Below, in pieces: positions 24,290 through 33,142 of a stretch of 34,170 bases of DNA. The notes under the pieces are model-generated. The model saw nothing but the letters and a program-made list of their open reading frames with translations. It was not told the DNA's origin and made no database searches. Source of the DNA: Phaeodactylibacter sp. (GTDB taxonomy: Bacteria; Bacteroidota; Bacteroidia; Chitinophagales; Saprospiraceae); NCBI GenBank assembly GCA_024103175.1, contig JAGFJE010000243.1:1-34170 (forward strand). Direction: 5' to 3'. Within the stretch, counting starts at the first letter, position 1. Every line of letters begins with the position of its first letter. The position numbers and the translations under genes were made by a program.

Positions 24290-25129
24290 ATGACCAAGCT
24301 CTCCAACTTTCAGCAACTTCTGGCAATCATCGGCGCTGATGTTAAACACCACTATATAGATGCCGCCGGGATACGCACCTCCTATCTGGAAGCCGGCTCA
24401 GGGCCTCCCGTAGTGCTCCTGCACGGCGCCGGCGGCGGGGCGGTCACCTGGTACAAGGTAATCGGCCCGCTTTCCCGCCATTTTCGGGTGGTCGCTTTTG
24501 ACCGGCCCGGCTACGGGGAGTCGGAAAAGCCGAGCGCCCGCTACGACAAACCGTTCAACACCAACTGGCTGTTGCAGGCTGCCGAACAACTGGGCCTGGG
24601 TCGGTTTTCTCTGGTGGGCAACTCCGAGGGGGGGGCCGTCGGCATCCATTTTTCATTGAATTACCCGGAACGGCTGGAGAAGCTGATCCTGGTTGGCTCT
24701 GCCGGCCTGGGAGACGACTGGAACAAGGGCATCATTTTAAAAATGGCCCTGTACAAACTGTTCCCTTCTCCGATATGGGGAGAGCTGCTGGGCCGCAACG
24801 TGATGCAGAACCCGGACGACGCTCATCCGGCCTGGCACAATTACTCTATCGATGTGCTGAAGAGCAAGGGCGGCCGGCGGGCTTTTTTCCAGGGCAGGGG
24901 CCGGGCCGTTGCCACCTATACGGATGAAGAGCTGCGGCAGGTCCGGACACCCACTTTACTGATCTGGGGAAGAGACGAGGCCTTTTTTCCCGTCATCCAT
25001 GGGGAGCGGGCGGCCCGGCTGATCCCCGGCGCTCGCCTGGAGGTGATCGAAGGAGCGGGCCACCTGCCATTCATGGAAAAGCCGGAGTTATTCTGTCGGC
25101 TGGTGGAGGAGTTTTTAACGCCAGTGTAA
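24290..25129 (+). CDS. Alpha/beta-hydrolase fold protein
   Basis: The 279-residue protein has the oxyanion-hole motif LLHGAGGG (43-50), FDRPGYGES, the nucleophile elbow GNSEGG (S112), acid D229 (LIWGRDEAFFP), and H258 (EGAGHLPFMEKPE). This resembles the meta-cleavage product hydrolase/haloperoxidase branch, but the substrate is unknown. ATG 24290 is chosen; the longer open frame upstream runs through the hairpin region and has no family similarity. Its last 15 bases overlap the convergent lipoprotein gene. Confidence 0.9.
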   Translation: MTKLSNFQQLLAIIGADVKHHYIDAAGIRTSYLEAGSGPPVVLLHGAGGGAVTWYKVIGPLSRHFRVVAFDRPGYGESEKPSARYDKPFNTNWLLQAAEQLGLGRFSLVGNSEGGAVGIHFSLNYPERLEKLILVGSAGLGDDWNKGIILKMALYKLFPSPIWGELLGRNVMQNPDDAHPAWHNYSIDVLKSKGGRRAFFQGRGRAVATYTDEELRQVRTPTLLIWGRDEAFFPVIHGERAARLIPGARLEVIEGAGHLPFMEKPELFCRLVEEFLTPV

Positions 25130-26077
25130 ATTAACCTCCAGAAGCTCGGAATCTCCTCCGTCGCTGTCGGTCACCAGGAGTAACCGCAGGTCATTGTTGA
25201 GCGCGGGGTAGAAAACCGCCAGGGATTCAACTTTTACATTCAGGGGTTTTCCGTTTTCTTCCAGCCGTACAAAGCCGGGTTTGAGGCCGTCTCTCAATCC
25301 TTTAAAGGGGATCAAACCCACAAAGCTGCCCAGTACTTCTCCATCAGCGATCCAGTTTTCCGTATTTTCCACCGAAGCGGTAAAAAGCACAATTTCTTTA
25401 CCCGGAATAAGCGTGGCCCCGGAAAACCCCGCTTTGATACCCTGAATCTCCGGCAACTTTATATGAAAGGTTTCGGGTTCCGGGCTTTCTTCCTTTCCCT
25501 CCAGGTAATTTTCCAGTTCTTCGAGCTTGTATTTGAGGATCAGGTTTTCCCCCCGGTTGAATAAGTAAAGATATTCATCCTTGATAATCGCTCCCTCGAT
25601 GTTTAAGGATTCGCTGTCGAGCTGGGTGGCCTGCCTGAGTTTTTTATAGAACCCCTCCAGGGAATAGTTTTGCACTTCTCCATTCTCCAGGCGTATTCTG
25701 GCCAACCTGTCTCGTTGCGGTGATTTGGAGCCGGAGCCAAAGATGAAAAATTCTTTGCCTTCCTTTTTTTCGGCTATGGCCATGGCCTCGAAATCGGGCT
25801 TAATGGCTTTGGGGATGACGCCATTTTCCAGGCCTTTAACCGGGACGATCGCGTGCCTTTCTTCGATCTTGAAATTAGTGTTTATCTTGTAAAGCCAGGG
25901 GGAATTATCGCCAATGGCATAGAGGGTTTCGCCGACTACCTCCAGCCCGGATGCCGATTTGACATCTTTTAATACCTGGCGGCTGAGCACATCGACTTCA
26001 AATACTGGTTTTTGAGTACAACCGGCGGTGGCCAGTACGGCTGTAATGACAAAAAGCGCTTTCTTGAACAGGAACAT
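25115..26077 (-). CDS. Lipoprotein of unknown function, probable beta-propeller (DUF6929-like)
   Basis: The 320-residue product has a lipoprotein signal (TAGC, C20) and then short strand-turn repeats typical of an extracytoplasmic propeller: ASGLEVVGETLYAIGDNSPWLYKI, PDFEAMAIAEKKEGKEFFIFGSGSK, LNIEGAIIKDEYLYLFNRG (each read in part), VTDSDGGDSELLEV at the end. This resembles the Bacteroidota DUF6929 group and the esterase-like phytase propellers, but I cannot confirm it. It overlaps the hydrolase gene tail to tail by 15 bases. Confidence 0.7.
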   Translation of the reverse strand: MFLFKKALFVITAVLATAGCTQKPVFEVDVLSRQVLKDVKSASGLEVVGETLYAIGDNSPWLYKINTNFKIEERHAIVPVKGLENGVIPKAIKPDFEAMAIAEKKEGKEFFIFGSGSKSPQRDRLARIRLENGEVQNYSLEGFYKKLRQATQLDSESLNIEGAIIKDEYLYLFNRGENLILKYKLEELENYLEGKEESPEPETFHIKLPEIQGIKAGFSGATLIPGKEIVLFTASVENTENWIADGEVLGSFVGLIPFKGLRDGLKPGFVRLEENGKPLNVKVESLAVFYPALNNDLRLLLVTDSDGGDSELLEVNLHWR

Positions 26078-26179
26078 GGTTTTTATTTTTTGATGTTCTC
26101 TGATACGTAAAGCACCTTCATTGGGATACCGCCGGACAAGTAAATTTTTCGGATTATTTCGGATTGTGCAGTTGCTCCA

Positions 26180-28780
26180 TCATTCCTTCATTTTTACCCG
26201 TCGTAGCCTTGGCGAAGGCGGGCCCTCATTGCTTTCAAACCGGATCTCCACCCGGCGGTTCAGCGCCCGGCCTTCTTCGGTTTCGTTGTCGGCGATGGGT
26301 TGGGCCAGGCCGTAGCCCGTGGCGGTGATCTGTCCGGGAGGCACGCCCTGGCTCAGGAGGAAGGAGCGGACTGCTTCCGCCCGGTTGCGGGAGAGCGTTT
26401 TATTGTATTCAGCGCCTCCGATGTGGTCGGTATGGCCGGCCACTTCTATTGTGAGGCCATAAGCCTGCACCAGTTTTGCCAGCCGCTCGAGTTCAGGGAA
26501 GGACTCCGGTTGGATCTCGTATTTATCGGTTTCGAAGAAGAGGTTTTTCAGGGGAAGGGTAATATCGCCTTCCTTGATTTCATCCAGCGTGGGCACTGTA
26601 ATGTTCTCTTCGATATCCAGGGTGGTTTTGCTTTCCCGCAGGTCTATGTTGTTGCTGACGGGGTATAAGCCCTTGCCTTCAACGGTGTAGCTGTAGAGGC
26701 GCCCGGAAGGCAGCGTGATAAAAAAGGCGCCGGTTTCGGGGTCCGGCTGGATCTGCCCTGCCGGCTCGCCGGTGCTGAGGTCTTCCAGGCGGAGTTCGGC
26801 GGCGAGGGGTTGCCCGTCAAGGCCGAGAATGCGGCCCCGGATGGTGGATACCGGCTCGGGGCGAAAGCGTTTTGGGATTGGCGCCTGATAGATCTCCTCT
26901 CTTTTTCCGGGCACATCCATTGCAAAGTAAGCCGTAGCGCCGTCAGTGCTGACCTTATAGCCCCAGTCTCTTCCGGGCCGGTTGACCTCCTTGCCGAGGT
27001 TGACGGGCTCCGTCCATTTCAGCCAGCTATCGCCGATGCGGGTGGTGGTGAAGACGTCGAGGCTGCCCAGCCCGCCATGGCCGGCGGAGCTGAAATAGAG
27101 GGTCCGCATATCGGGGTGCAGGAAGGGGGACCGGTCCTCAAAAGGGGTATTGAGGGTAGTGCCCAGGTTGAAGGGTTCTCCCCAGTTGCCGTCGGGCTGG
27201 CGGAGGGAAACAAAGAGGTCGATGTTGTCGTCGTTGCGGGCGCCGATGATGTTGGCAGAGCGGGCGGCAAAGATGACGGCTTCGCGGTTGCTGGCGAAGG
27301 TGGTGCTGCCCTGCCATTCGGGGGCGTAGGCGCCGGAGAAAAAGTCGCGGGGCGCCGACCACCCGCCGGCCTGCTTGTCGGTATATTTGACGATGCCGCC
27401 GTCATACATCAGCAGGGTGGTGTTGTCGGCGCTGATGGCCAGCGGGGCTTCGTGGTTGCCGGGCGTATTCAGTTCGCTGATGGGGTAGGGGGAATCCCAG
27501 GTTTCGCCTGTCCATTCCGCAGCATAGATGTCTTCATTGCGGCCCATGTTGCGGCAGAAGAAAAGGCGCTGGCCATCGGCTGAAATGGAGGGGGCATACT
27601 CGCCCAGTTCTGAGTTGACCGCATCGCCAATGGGGTAGGGGGCCAGCCCTTCTTCCGGCTGTTCGAGGATCTCGAGCAGCCCGTAGATCCTGGGGTCATC
27701 CTCGCCAAAAAAAGGAGCATACCGGCGCACGGTGGCGGCGGCCTGTTCCCAGTCTTTGCGCTCCAGGTCGCGGGCGATCATTTGCTGCAGGGCGACGAAG
27801 GCCTTGTGTACGGGCGCCGCCAGTTCAATATAGTGGCGGTATACCTGTAGCCTGTCGTCGGTAAAGCCCAGCCTGAGGTCGGGTGCAGTACGGGCGATGG
27901 TGATGGCGGCCTGGATGTTGAAGGAGTCGGAATAGAGCGGGTAGCGGTTCTGGAAGCCCAGCAGGTCTCCCCAGTCTCCGGTGATGTAATGGTAGTGGTA
28001 GATGATGCGGATCGTCCGGGGCAGGTAGCGGTGGTTCAGGCCGCGGAGGTTGGCTTCCGCCCGGGCGATGAAAGGCTTCTCGGACAGGGCGCTGCTCAGG
28101 GGCCTGTCCAGCCGGGCGGCGGCTTCGGGGTAGTCGGCCAGCAGGCCGAAAAGGTGGCTTAGGCTGGAGCTGTCCCTGTCCCGGAAGTAGGTTTCGAAAA
28201 TGGCATTCTGCAGCGGCCGGGCGAGTTCCGGCAGGTACTCCTCGATATCCTCCCGGTGGGAGCGGGCAAAATCCCGGAGGGGTACATAGGCGCCCCCCAG
28301 CTGTAGCTCTTCAAAACGGGCCTGCAGGAAAGCCTCCATGGCCTTTTTCTCATTCTCATGATCCAGGCGGCGGTAGTGTTCCATGTATTCGCTGATGGCT
28401 TCGCTGGAGCCCTTCTCCCGAGCGAATTGTAAGCCTTTATCGCGGATCTCATTCTTGAGGCGGCGGATGCCGCTTCTGTCCAGCCCTTCTTTTTCCAGCC
28501 TGCGCTGCCGGCCTTTCGAAAGCTTGCGGATGTGTCGCTGCGCTTCCCGCAGGTAGGTGTAGGCTGTATCGGGGTTGTACTGTTCGTAAGCTTCTTCGGC
28601 GTACAGGCGGGCCATGCCCAGCAGGGCTTCTGCCGAGGCTTCGTCCTGCCGGAGTTCTTGTTCGAAGGCTTCCCGGGCAGCTTCGTACTCCTGCTGTTCG
28701 AGCAGGCCGTGGCCGCTCTGGGCAGAAAGGGTAGTGAAAAGCGTAAAGAGCGCGAAAAACAGAATGACGCGAATAAACAT
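26180..28780 (-). CDS. PorE-like outer-membrane protein: TPR, PD40 propeller, CarboxypepD-like, OmpA
   Basis: The 866-residue protein has a signal peptide (1-20, ending TTLSAQ), an N-terminal TPR-like helical region (about 20-370), PD40/WD40-like motifs (SISADGQRLFFCRN, FLHPDMRTLYFSSAG, VSTDGATAYFAM), a carboxypeptidase-regulatory-like domain (IRGRILGLDGQPLAAEL), and a C-terminal OmpA peptidoglycan-binding domain (FFETDKYEI, VAGHTDHIGG, LSRNRAEAV, NRRVEIRFE). This order matches PorE of the type IX secretion system, but many Bacteroidota paralogs share it. ATG 28780 begins the signal peptide; the longer frame does not. The last ten-odd residues (PPSPRLRRVK) are encoded by a palindromic repeat. 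Confidence 0.88.
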   Translation of the reverse strand: MFIRVILFFALFTLFTTLSAQSGHGLLEQQEYEAAREAFEQELRQDEASAEALLGMARLYAEEAYEQYNPDTAYTYLREAQRHIRKLSKGRQRRLEKEGLDRSGIRRLKNEIRDKGLQFAREKGSSEAISEYMEHYRRLDHENEKKAMEAFLQARFEELQLGGAYVPLRDFARSHREDIEEYLPELARPLQNAIFETYFRDRDSSSLSHLFGLLADYPEAAARLDRPLSSALSEKPFIARAEANLRGLNHRYLPRTIRIIYHYHYITGDWGDLLGFQNRYPLYSDSFNIQAAITIARTAPDLRLGFTDDRLQVYRHYIELAAPVHKAFVALQQMIARDLERKDWEQAAATVRRYAPFFGEDDPRIYGLLEILEQPEEGLAPYPIGDAVNSELGEYAPSISADGQRLFFCRNMGRNEDIYAAEWTGETWDSPYPISELNTPGNHEAPLAISADNTTLLMYDGGIVKYTDKQAGGWSAPRDFFSGAYAPEWQGSTTFASNREAVIFAARSANIIGARNDDNIDLFVSLRQPDGNWGEPFNLGTTLNTPFEDRSPFLHPDMRTLYFSSAGHGGLGSLDVFTTTRIGDSWLKWTEPVNLGKEVNRPGRDWGYKVSTDGATAYFAMDVPGKREEIYQAPIPKRFRPEPVSTIRGRILGLDGQPLAAELRLEDLSTGEPAGQIQPDPETGAFFITLPSGRLYSYTVEGKGLYPVSNNIDLRESKTTLDIEENITVPTLDEIKEGDITLPLKNLFFETDKYEIQPESFPELERLAKLVQAYGLTIEVAGHTDHIGGAEYNKTLSRNRAEAVRSFLLSQGVPPGQITATGYGLAQPIADNETEEGRALNRRVEIRFESNEGPPSPRLRRVKMKE
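26191..26222. repeat. Palindromic repeat unit inside the 3' end of the OmpA-type gene
   Basis: On the plus strand this reads TTTTTACCCG, then TCGTAGCC, TT, then GGCGAAGGCGGG. It is the third member of the family at 18724-18810: the TTTTACCCG and GCGAAGRCGGG ends are shared. It lies in frame with the OmpA-type gene and supplies its PPSPRLRRVK tail before TGA. Confidence 0.65.
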
Positions 28781-28894
28781 GCGTTTGTTGTTTCTTGAAT
28801 GGTTCGTACATAGTAAACGCCTGAACCCGCCAAAGGCTTGCCGGGGCAGGGTAAAAAGTGTGGGCATGGAAAGGAGAGCATTCAAAAAAAAACG

Positions 28895-28941
28895 ATTTTT
28901 TCGTCAATTCAACGAAATTTCAGTTGAATTGACGAAAAAAT
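28895..28941. promoter_or_regulatory. 47-bp operator-like dyad before blaI
   Basis: Perfect 19-base arms (28895-28913 and 28923-28941; right arm starts GTTGAATTGACG) flank a 9-base centre that itself contains GAAATTTC. It lies between the divergent OmpA-type gene (start 28780) and the BlaI gene (start 28959). The right arm includes a candidate -33 TTG (28924-28926), 20 bases before TATATTGC (28947-28954), so a bound repressor would block the promoter. BlaI/MecI repressors are known to bind dyads at their own promoters. Confidence 0.65.
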
Positions 28942-28958
28942 AGTTCTATATTGCCTCC

Positions 28959-29327
28959 ATGATACGATTGAACGAGAAAGAAGAACAGGTCATGCAGGCC
29001 CTCTGGCGGCTGGAGCGGGCCTTTGTCAAGGAGATCGTCGCCGAGCTGGAGGACCCCAAGCCTCCGGTGACGACCGTTTCCTCCATTGTGCGCAAGCTGG
29101 AAGAAGAAGGGCTGGTGGCGCACGAAGAATTCGGGAGGACGCACCGTTATTACCCGGTGCTGAAGAAGAAAGACTACCGCAAGTCCTTCCTTCGGCAGAT
29201 GATGGCCGATTATTTCGGGGGGTCTACCGAGCAGCTTCTTTCCCATTTCATCAAAGAGGAAAATGAAGACCCTGCCCGGTTGAAGGAATTATTGGACAGA
29301 ATAAAAAATAAGGAAGATGCCGATTAG
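28959..29327 (+). CDS. BlaI/MecI/CopY-family repressor
   Basis: The 122-residue protein has the winged helix of the penicillinase-repressor family (LNEKEEQVMQALWRLE, then PPVTTVSSIVRKLEEEGLVAHEEFGRTHRYYPVL in parts) and a C-terminal dimerisation helix pair. In the known systems the repressor leaves DNA when the M56 sensor protease is activated and cleaves it. The gene overlaps the M56 gene by 11 bases and lies just behind a 47-bp dyad, so it probably regulates its own operon. No beta-lactamase gene is in the window. Confidence 0.95.
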   Translation: MIRLNEKEEQVMQALWRLERAFVKEIVAELEDPKPPVTTVSSIVRKLEEEGLVAHEEFGRTHRYYPVLKKKDYRKSFLRQMMADYFGGSTEQLLSHFIKEENEDPARLKELLDRIKNKEDAD

Positions 29328-31812
29328 CATTCCCCAGTTTCTGCTGGAGTCGAGCGCCTGCCTGGCCCTTTTCTATGGTTTTTATCATTTTCTGTTGCGC
29401 CGGGAGACCTTTTTTCAGCTGAACCGCGCTTATCTCTTGCTCATGCCTCTGGTATCTCTGGCGATACCGCTGGCGAACATTCAATTATCTACTGACGCGC
29501 CCTCTCCCGCCATCGAAGCCATTTATCCTATTGTGGCCCAGGCCCAGCAGTTCCAGCAGCAGGCCTGGGAGCAGATGGAGAGCCCGACGCCGGCCTTTTC
29601 CCTCAGCCTGGCCGACCTGTTGCTGGGCATCTATCTGCTGGGGGTCCTTTTGATGTCCCTTTTTCTGGTGCGGGGCCTGGTTCGCCTTTTCCGCATCATC
29701 CGGCGCAGCCGCCGCGAACAGGAAGGGCGCCTCACCCTGCTGCGCCCGGTGGAAGATATCCCTGCCGCCAGCTTTTTCAGTTACATTTTCTGGAAAGGGG
29801 AAGACATGCCCGAGGCCAAGCGCATCATCCTGGAGCACGAGCTGGTGCACGTGCGGCAGCGCCACAGCCTGGACGTATTGCTGATGGAGCTGTGGGTCAT
29901 TCTCAAATGGTTCAACCCCCTGATCTACCTCTATCGCCGCAGCCTGCAGGCCACCCATGAGTACATCGCCGACCGCTACGTAGCCCGGCAGATGGGGTCG
30001 GCGTATCAGTACGCCGCCTTCCTGGCCAGCCACAGCGTACCAGGCAGCTGCCATCCATTGACGAATACGTTTGCCGCCTATTTGCGCAAGCGCCTGGCTA
30101 TGCTGGGGCAGCGCGAGTCCAACCGCTGGCGGGCGGGAAAGTACCTGTTGTGCCTGCCCCTTCTGGGGATATTGATGGCGCTGTTTTCCTTCAACCTGTC
30201 GGAAAAGCTTCCCGGCAGCGGCCTTCGGCAGGCGGAGTCGTACCTACAGGAGCTGGGGCGGGAAAATATTTTTGAACTGCCGGCCCCGCCTCCGGCGGAG
30301 CATCCGCAGTATCTGAAATGGGGAACACAATCCATCAACCTGTTATGGGTGAATGACCCGGATCATGGCGAAAGCGCTTTTTTGCCCACTACTGAGCTGA
30401 GCTTTTCCACGTTTCAGGAACTCTGTCAGGTTGTACCATCGCTTTGGAATGGCCATACTCCCTCCCCGATACAACTGCTGGCCCTCGCCGTTGAGCAGGA
30501 TGGGGAGGCGCTCTACACCTGTGAAGAAAGGGATATCGGAAACCGCACCTGTTTGGAGGCAACCGTAACTAAAGCCCGCCCGGGCGATCACCTTTCGCTG
30601 GTACTGAAAGATTCGCGGGGTGAGGTTTATGCCGCCCGCATAGCCCTTCAGCAGAGCGGCGGCCGGCCGGGCGCCGCCGGGCTATCTGCTTTCATACGTG
30701 AGAAATGGGGGGAATACTCGCGGCGGGCGGTGATCGAGGCCCGGACGCCCAAACCCCTGTTCCGGCATTCCGGCAAGGTGCTGCGGTGGGGAGAAAACGA
30801 GGCCTTTTTCGTTCGCCGGGAACCGCCGGAGCCGGAGGAGGCCAGCATCGCTGTGAGCCGGGAGGAGTTCAGCCGGATGCTGAGAGCAGACGCCGCCTTG
30901 TTCGATAAGGGCTATCCGCTCCGGATCAGCCGCTTCTGGTTTGTCCAAGTGTTCCATCCGAAAAAAAAGGAATGGGAGCGCATCATATTCAAATCCACCA
31001 AAGAAAAAGAACCTTACCGGCTGGATCCCCTGTGGCGGGAGGAGGTGCTGGCCAAGGTGGCGGAGGGGGCCAACCGGGCCCGCTTTGCGATCCTCTACGA
31101 TAACCCGGAAAATGAACGGCAAAACAACCTGCAACTGGAGGTATGGATAGACAGCGCGCCGCCGGAAGAGAAGCCTTTGTTCCCGGAGGAAGGCGTTACC
31201 CTTAATCCTGCCGGCGTATACCCCTACCAGTACATCAACCGCCCCGGGGAAAAAAGCCTGATCAAGATAGACACCACCGTGGAGAAATACCGCTGGATGT
31301 ACGACAACTACAAGGATGGCCAAACGCTGGACGTGGCGCCGATTCCCGGCTTCCGCACGGTGCGCCGGGCGGTCACCCTGGCCGATGTGATCCTGTCCGA
31401 ACCGGAGATCGGGAAGGTGGAACTCCTGGTAAAGAACCCGGTAAATACAGAACAACTCTCCGAATACCACGATTTTTCCGGGCAGAAAGTTTATCTCTAC
31501 TGGCGCGGCCAGGCCGGAGCGGCGGATGAACACGCCATTTCACTAGCGGAGTTCCGGAACGCCCGTGAAACCGGTCTGGAGCTTAAGGTAGGAGCGAAAA
31601 GGCTGTCCCTCCGGCAGGCAGAACTGCTGTTCGTCCCCGAATCCGGCCCGGCGTACAAGTGCATTACCGATTCGGTGGCGCGGCCGGAGGTGCAGGCGGC
31701 CATTGGCAAGCTGCAGCGCCGGAGCAGTGTCTTTGTAACGAATATCGTGGTTGAAGGCGAGCAGGGACAGCCGCTTTTGTTCCCGCTTTCTTTTGCCTTT
31801 AACTTGCGGTGA
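29317..31812 (+). CDS. BlaR1/MecR1-type M56 membrane peptidase with long extracytoplasmic region
   Basis: The 831-residue protein has membrane helices at about 7-27, 38-56, 98-120 and 262-282. The zinc-protease motif HELVH (H174, E175, H178) and the downstream HEYIADRY (about 214-221) are both intact, matching M56/BlaR1 in Bacteroidota. After the fourth helix, some 550 residues face outward. They show no penicillin-binding STYK/KTG motifs that I can find, so the signal is probably not a beta-lactam. The start overlaps the repressor gene by 11 bases, indicating translational coupling. The trigger and target are unknown. Confidence 0.93.
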   Translation: MPISIPQFLLESSACLALFYGFYHFLLRRETFFQLNRAYLLLMPLVSLAIPLANIQLSTDAPSPAIEAIYPIVAQAQQFQQQAWEQMESPTPAFSLSLADLLLGIYLLGVLLMSLFLVRGLVRLFRIIRRSRREQEGRLTLLRPVEDIPAASFFSYIFWKGEDMPEAKRIILEHELVHVRQRHSLDVLLMELWVILKWFNPLIYLYRRSLQATHEYIADRYVARQMGSAYQYAAFLASHSVPGSCHPLTNTFAAYLRKRLAMLGQRESNRWRAGKYLLCLPLLGILMALFSFNLSEKLPGSGLRQAESYLQELGRENIFELPAPPPAEHPQYLKWGTQSINLLWVNDPDHGESAFLPTTELSFSTFQELCQVVPSLWNGHTPSPIQLLALAVEQDGEALYTCEERDIGNRTCLEATVTKARPGDHLSLVLKDSRGEVYAARIALQQSGGRPGAAGLSAFIREKWGEYSRRAVIEARTPKPLFRHSGKVLRWGENEAFFVRREPPEPEEASIAVSREEFSRMLRADAALFDKGYPLRISRFWFVQVFHPKKKEWERIIFKSTKEKEPYRLDPLWREEVLAKVAEGANRARFAILYDNPENERQNNLQLEVWIDSAPPEEKPLFPEEGVTLNPAGVYPYQYINRPGEKSLIKIDTTVEKYRWMYDNYKDGQTLDVAPIPGFRTVRRAVTLADVILSEPEIGKVELLVKNPVNTEQLSEYHDFSGQKVYLYWRGQAGAADEHAISLAEFRNARETGLELKVGAKRLSLRQAELLFVPESGPAYKCITDSVARPEVQAAIGKLQRRSSVFVTNIVVEGEQGQPLLFPLSFAFNLR

Positions 31813-31821
31813 CGGCCAATT

Positions 31822-31870
31822 GCCGGGGCGCTTTATCACCGTGCCCGGCCCTGAGGAGGGGAATCCCTCC
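31822..31870 (+). repeat. Two short hairpins between the M56 and DUF6624 genes
   Basis: GCCGGG (31822-31827) pairs with CCCGGC (31844-31849), and GGAGGG (31855-31860) pairs with CCCTCC (31865-31870). No T-run follows, so read-through to the next gene is likely. Confidence 0.4.
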
Positions 31871-31903
31871 GGAAAGTCATAACATTTAAACTTAAGATTA
31901 ACC

Positions 31904-32821
31904 ATGAAAACCTTCATTTTATCTTCCTGCGCACTCTTTTTGATCAGTACCCTTTCCATCGCACAAGACAAGGGGCAATTGGCAGTAGCCGACTCTCTGC
32001 TCCGGGCCGGCCACCTGGCGGAGGCCATTCCCGTTTACCACAGCATTCTGGGCGAGGAGCCGGACAACCGGGACGCCGCCTACAACCTGGCCTGCTCCTA
32101 TGCCCTGCTCAACATGCGGGATTCGGCCTTCCATTACTTGAATATCGGCCTGGAGCAGGATACCTCCGTCCGCGCACTGAATGACCCCGACCTCGTTCTC
32201 CTGCTGGAAGATGAGCGCTGGGCGGAAGTGGAAAACCGTCAGGTGGAAAAGGTGGAGGCCAAATATGGGAAATACCCCAAACTGGAGCTGGCCAAGGAGC
32301 TCTGGCGCATGCGCCTGAAAGACCAGGCCTATTACTACCAGATGGATGTGGCGGAAAAGCAGCTGGGGCGGCGCAACCCGCTCACCACCGCCCTCTGGCA
32401 GCTGAAGCGGGACATCAACGCTCAGAACGAGCGGCGCCTGGAGGAGATCATCGCCGAGCACGGCTGGCCGAAAAAGTCGGAGGTCAAAGGCAGTGCTTCC
32501 CAGGCGGCCTTCCTCGTCATTCAGCACGCCGATCTGGAGTTACAGCAAAAATACCTCCCTCTGTTGAAGGCAGCCTGTGAATCGGATGAAGCCGACTGGA
32601 ACGATTATGCGCTCATGTACGACCGGGTGGAGATGCGGGAGGGCCGGCCGCAGCTCTACGGCTCGCAGGTCACCTACAATAATGAAACCGGAAAATACGA
32701 ACCTTATGAGATCAAGGATCCGGAGTATATCAACAAGCGGCGGGAAGAAGTCGGGCTGGGGCCGATCGAGGAGTATCTGGGGTATTGGGATATAGAGTGG
32801 GAAGTCGAGCAGAAAAAGTAA
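31904..32821 (+). CDS. Secreted TPR plus DUF6624 protein
   Basis: The 305-residue product has a signal peptide (about 1-20, ending LSIAQ) and a TPR-like pair (ADSLLRAGHLAEAIPVYHSIL, DAAYNLACSYALL). The C-terminal half matches DUF6624: an AEHGWPKKSEV segment, a conserved QHAD, and YDRVEMREGRPQLYGSQ. Pfam gives this domain no function. It is 91 bases after the M56 gene on the same strand and may be the effector or a regulated output of the sensor pair. An inverted repeat GTAAGGC/GCCTTAC spans its stop codon. Confidence 0.85.
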   Translation: MKTFILSSCALFLISTLSIAQDKGQLAVADSLLRAGHLAEAIPVYHSILGEEPDNRDAAYNLACSYALLNMRDSAFHYLNIGLEQDTSVRALNDPDLVLLLEDERWAEVENRQVEKVEAKYGKYPKLELAKELWRMRLKDQAYYYQMDVAEKQLGRRNPLTTALWQLKRDINAQNERRLEEIIAEHGWPKKSEVKGSASQAAFLVIQHADLELQQKYLPLLKAACESDEADWNDYALMYDRVEMREGRPQLYGSQVTYNNETGKYEPYEIKDPEYINKRREEVGLGPIEEYLGYWDIEWEVEQKK

Positions 32822-32884
32822 GGCAGAATGGAATTACTCTGGGATAAGCCTTACCTTTATAAAGTTCTGTAGAATATAAACTTC

Positions 32885-33142
32885 ATGATGGTTAGTTATC
32901 CTCATATATACGACAGCCTGGCCGAATTTATTGCCGGGATGGATCCAGTTAAGGTATTGAGTTTTCATGCCCCGCAGGATATTCAGGCTCGCCTGGAAGA
33001 GCTTTTAGATAAGAAAAAGGCAGAGGGCCTGAGCGAAGAGGAAGAAGAGGAGCTTGAGCACTACTTTATTTTGGAGCACATAGTCCGTTTAGCTAAGTCG
33101 CGTGCGCGCTTGCTACTTTCCCAGGGGCAGCCGCATGAGTAA
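32885..33142 (+). CDS. Small acidic protein paired with an HNH nuclease
   Basis: The 85-residue protein has a SYPHIYDSLAEFIAGMDP start, a KVLSFHAP segment, an acidic GLSEEEEEELEHYF helix, and a basic C-terminal helix (LAKSRARLLL). I do not recognise a named family, but from memory similar small proteins precede HNH genes in cyanobacteria and Bacteroidota. ATG 32885 or 32888 could be the start. It overlaps the nuclease gene by eight bases, so the two are translationally coupled. An antitoxin-like or specificity role is a guess. Confidence 0.7.
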   Translation: MMVSYPHIYDSLAEFIAGMDPVKVLSFHAPQDIQARLEELLDKKKAEGLSEEEEEELEHYFILEHIVRLAKSRARLLLSQGQPHE

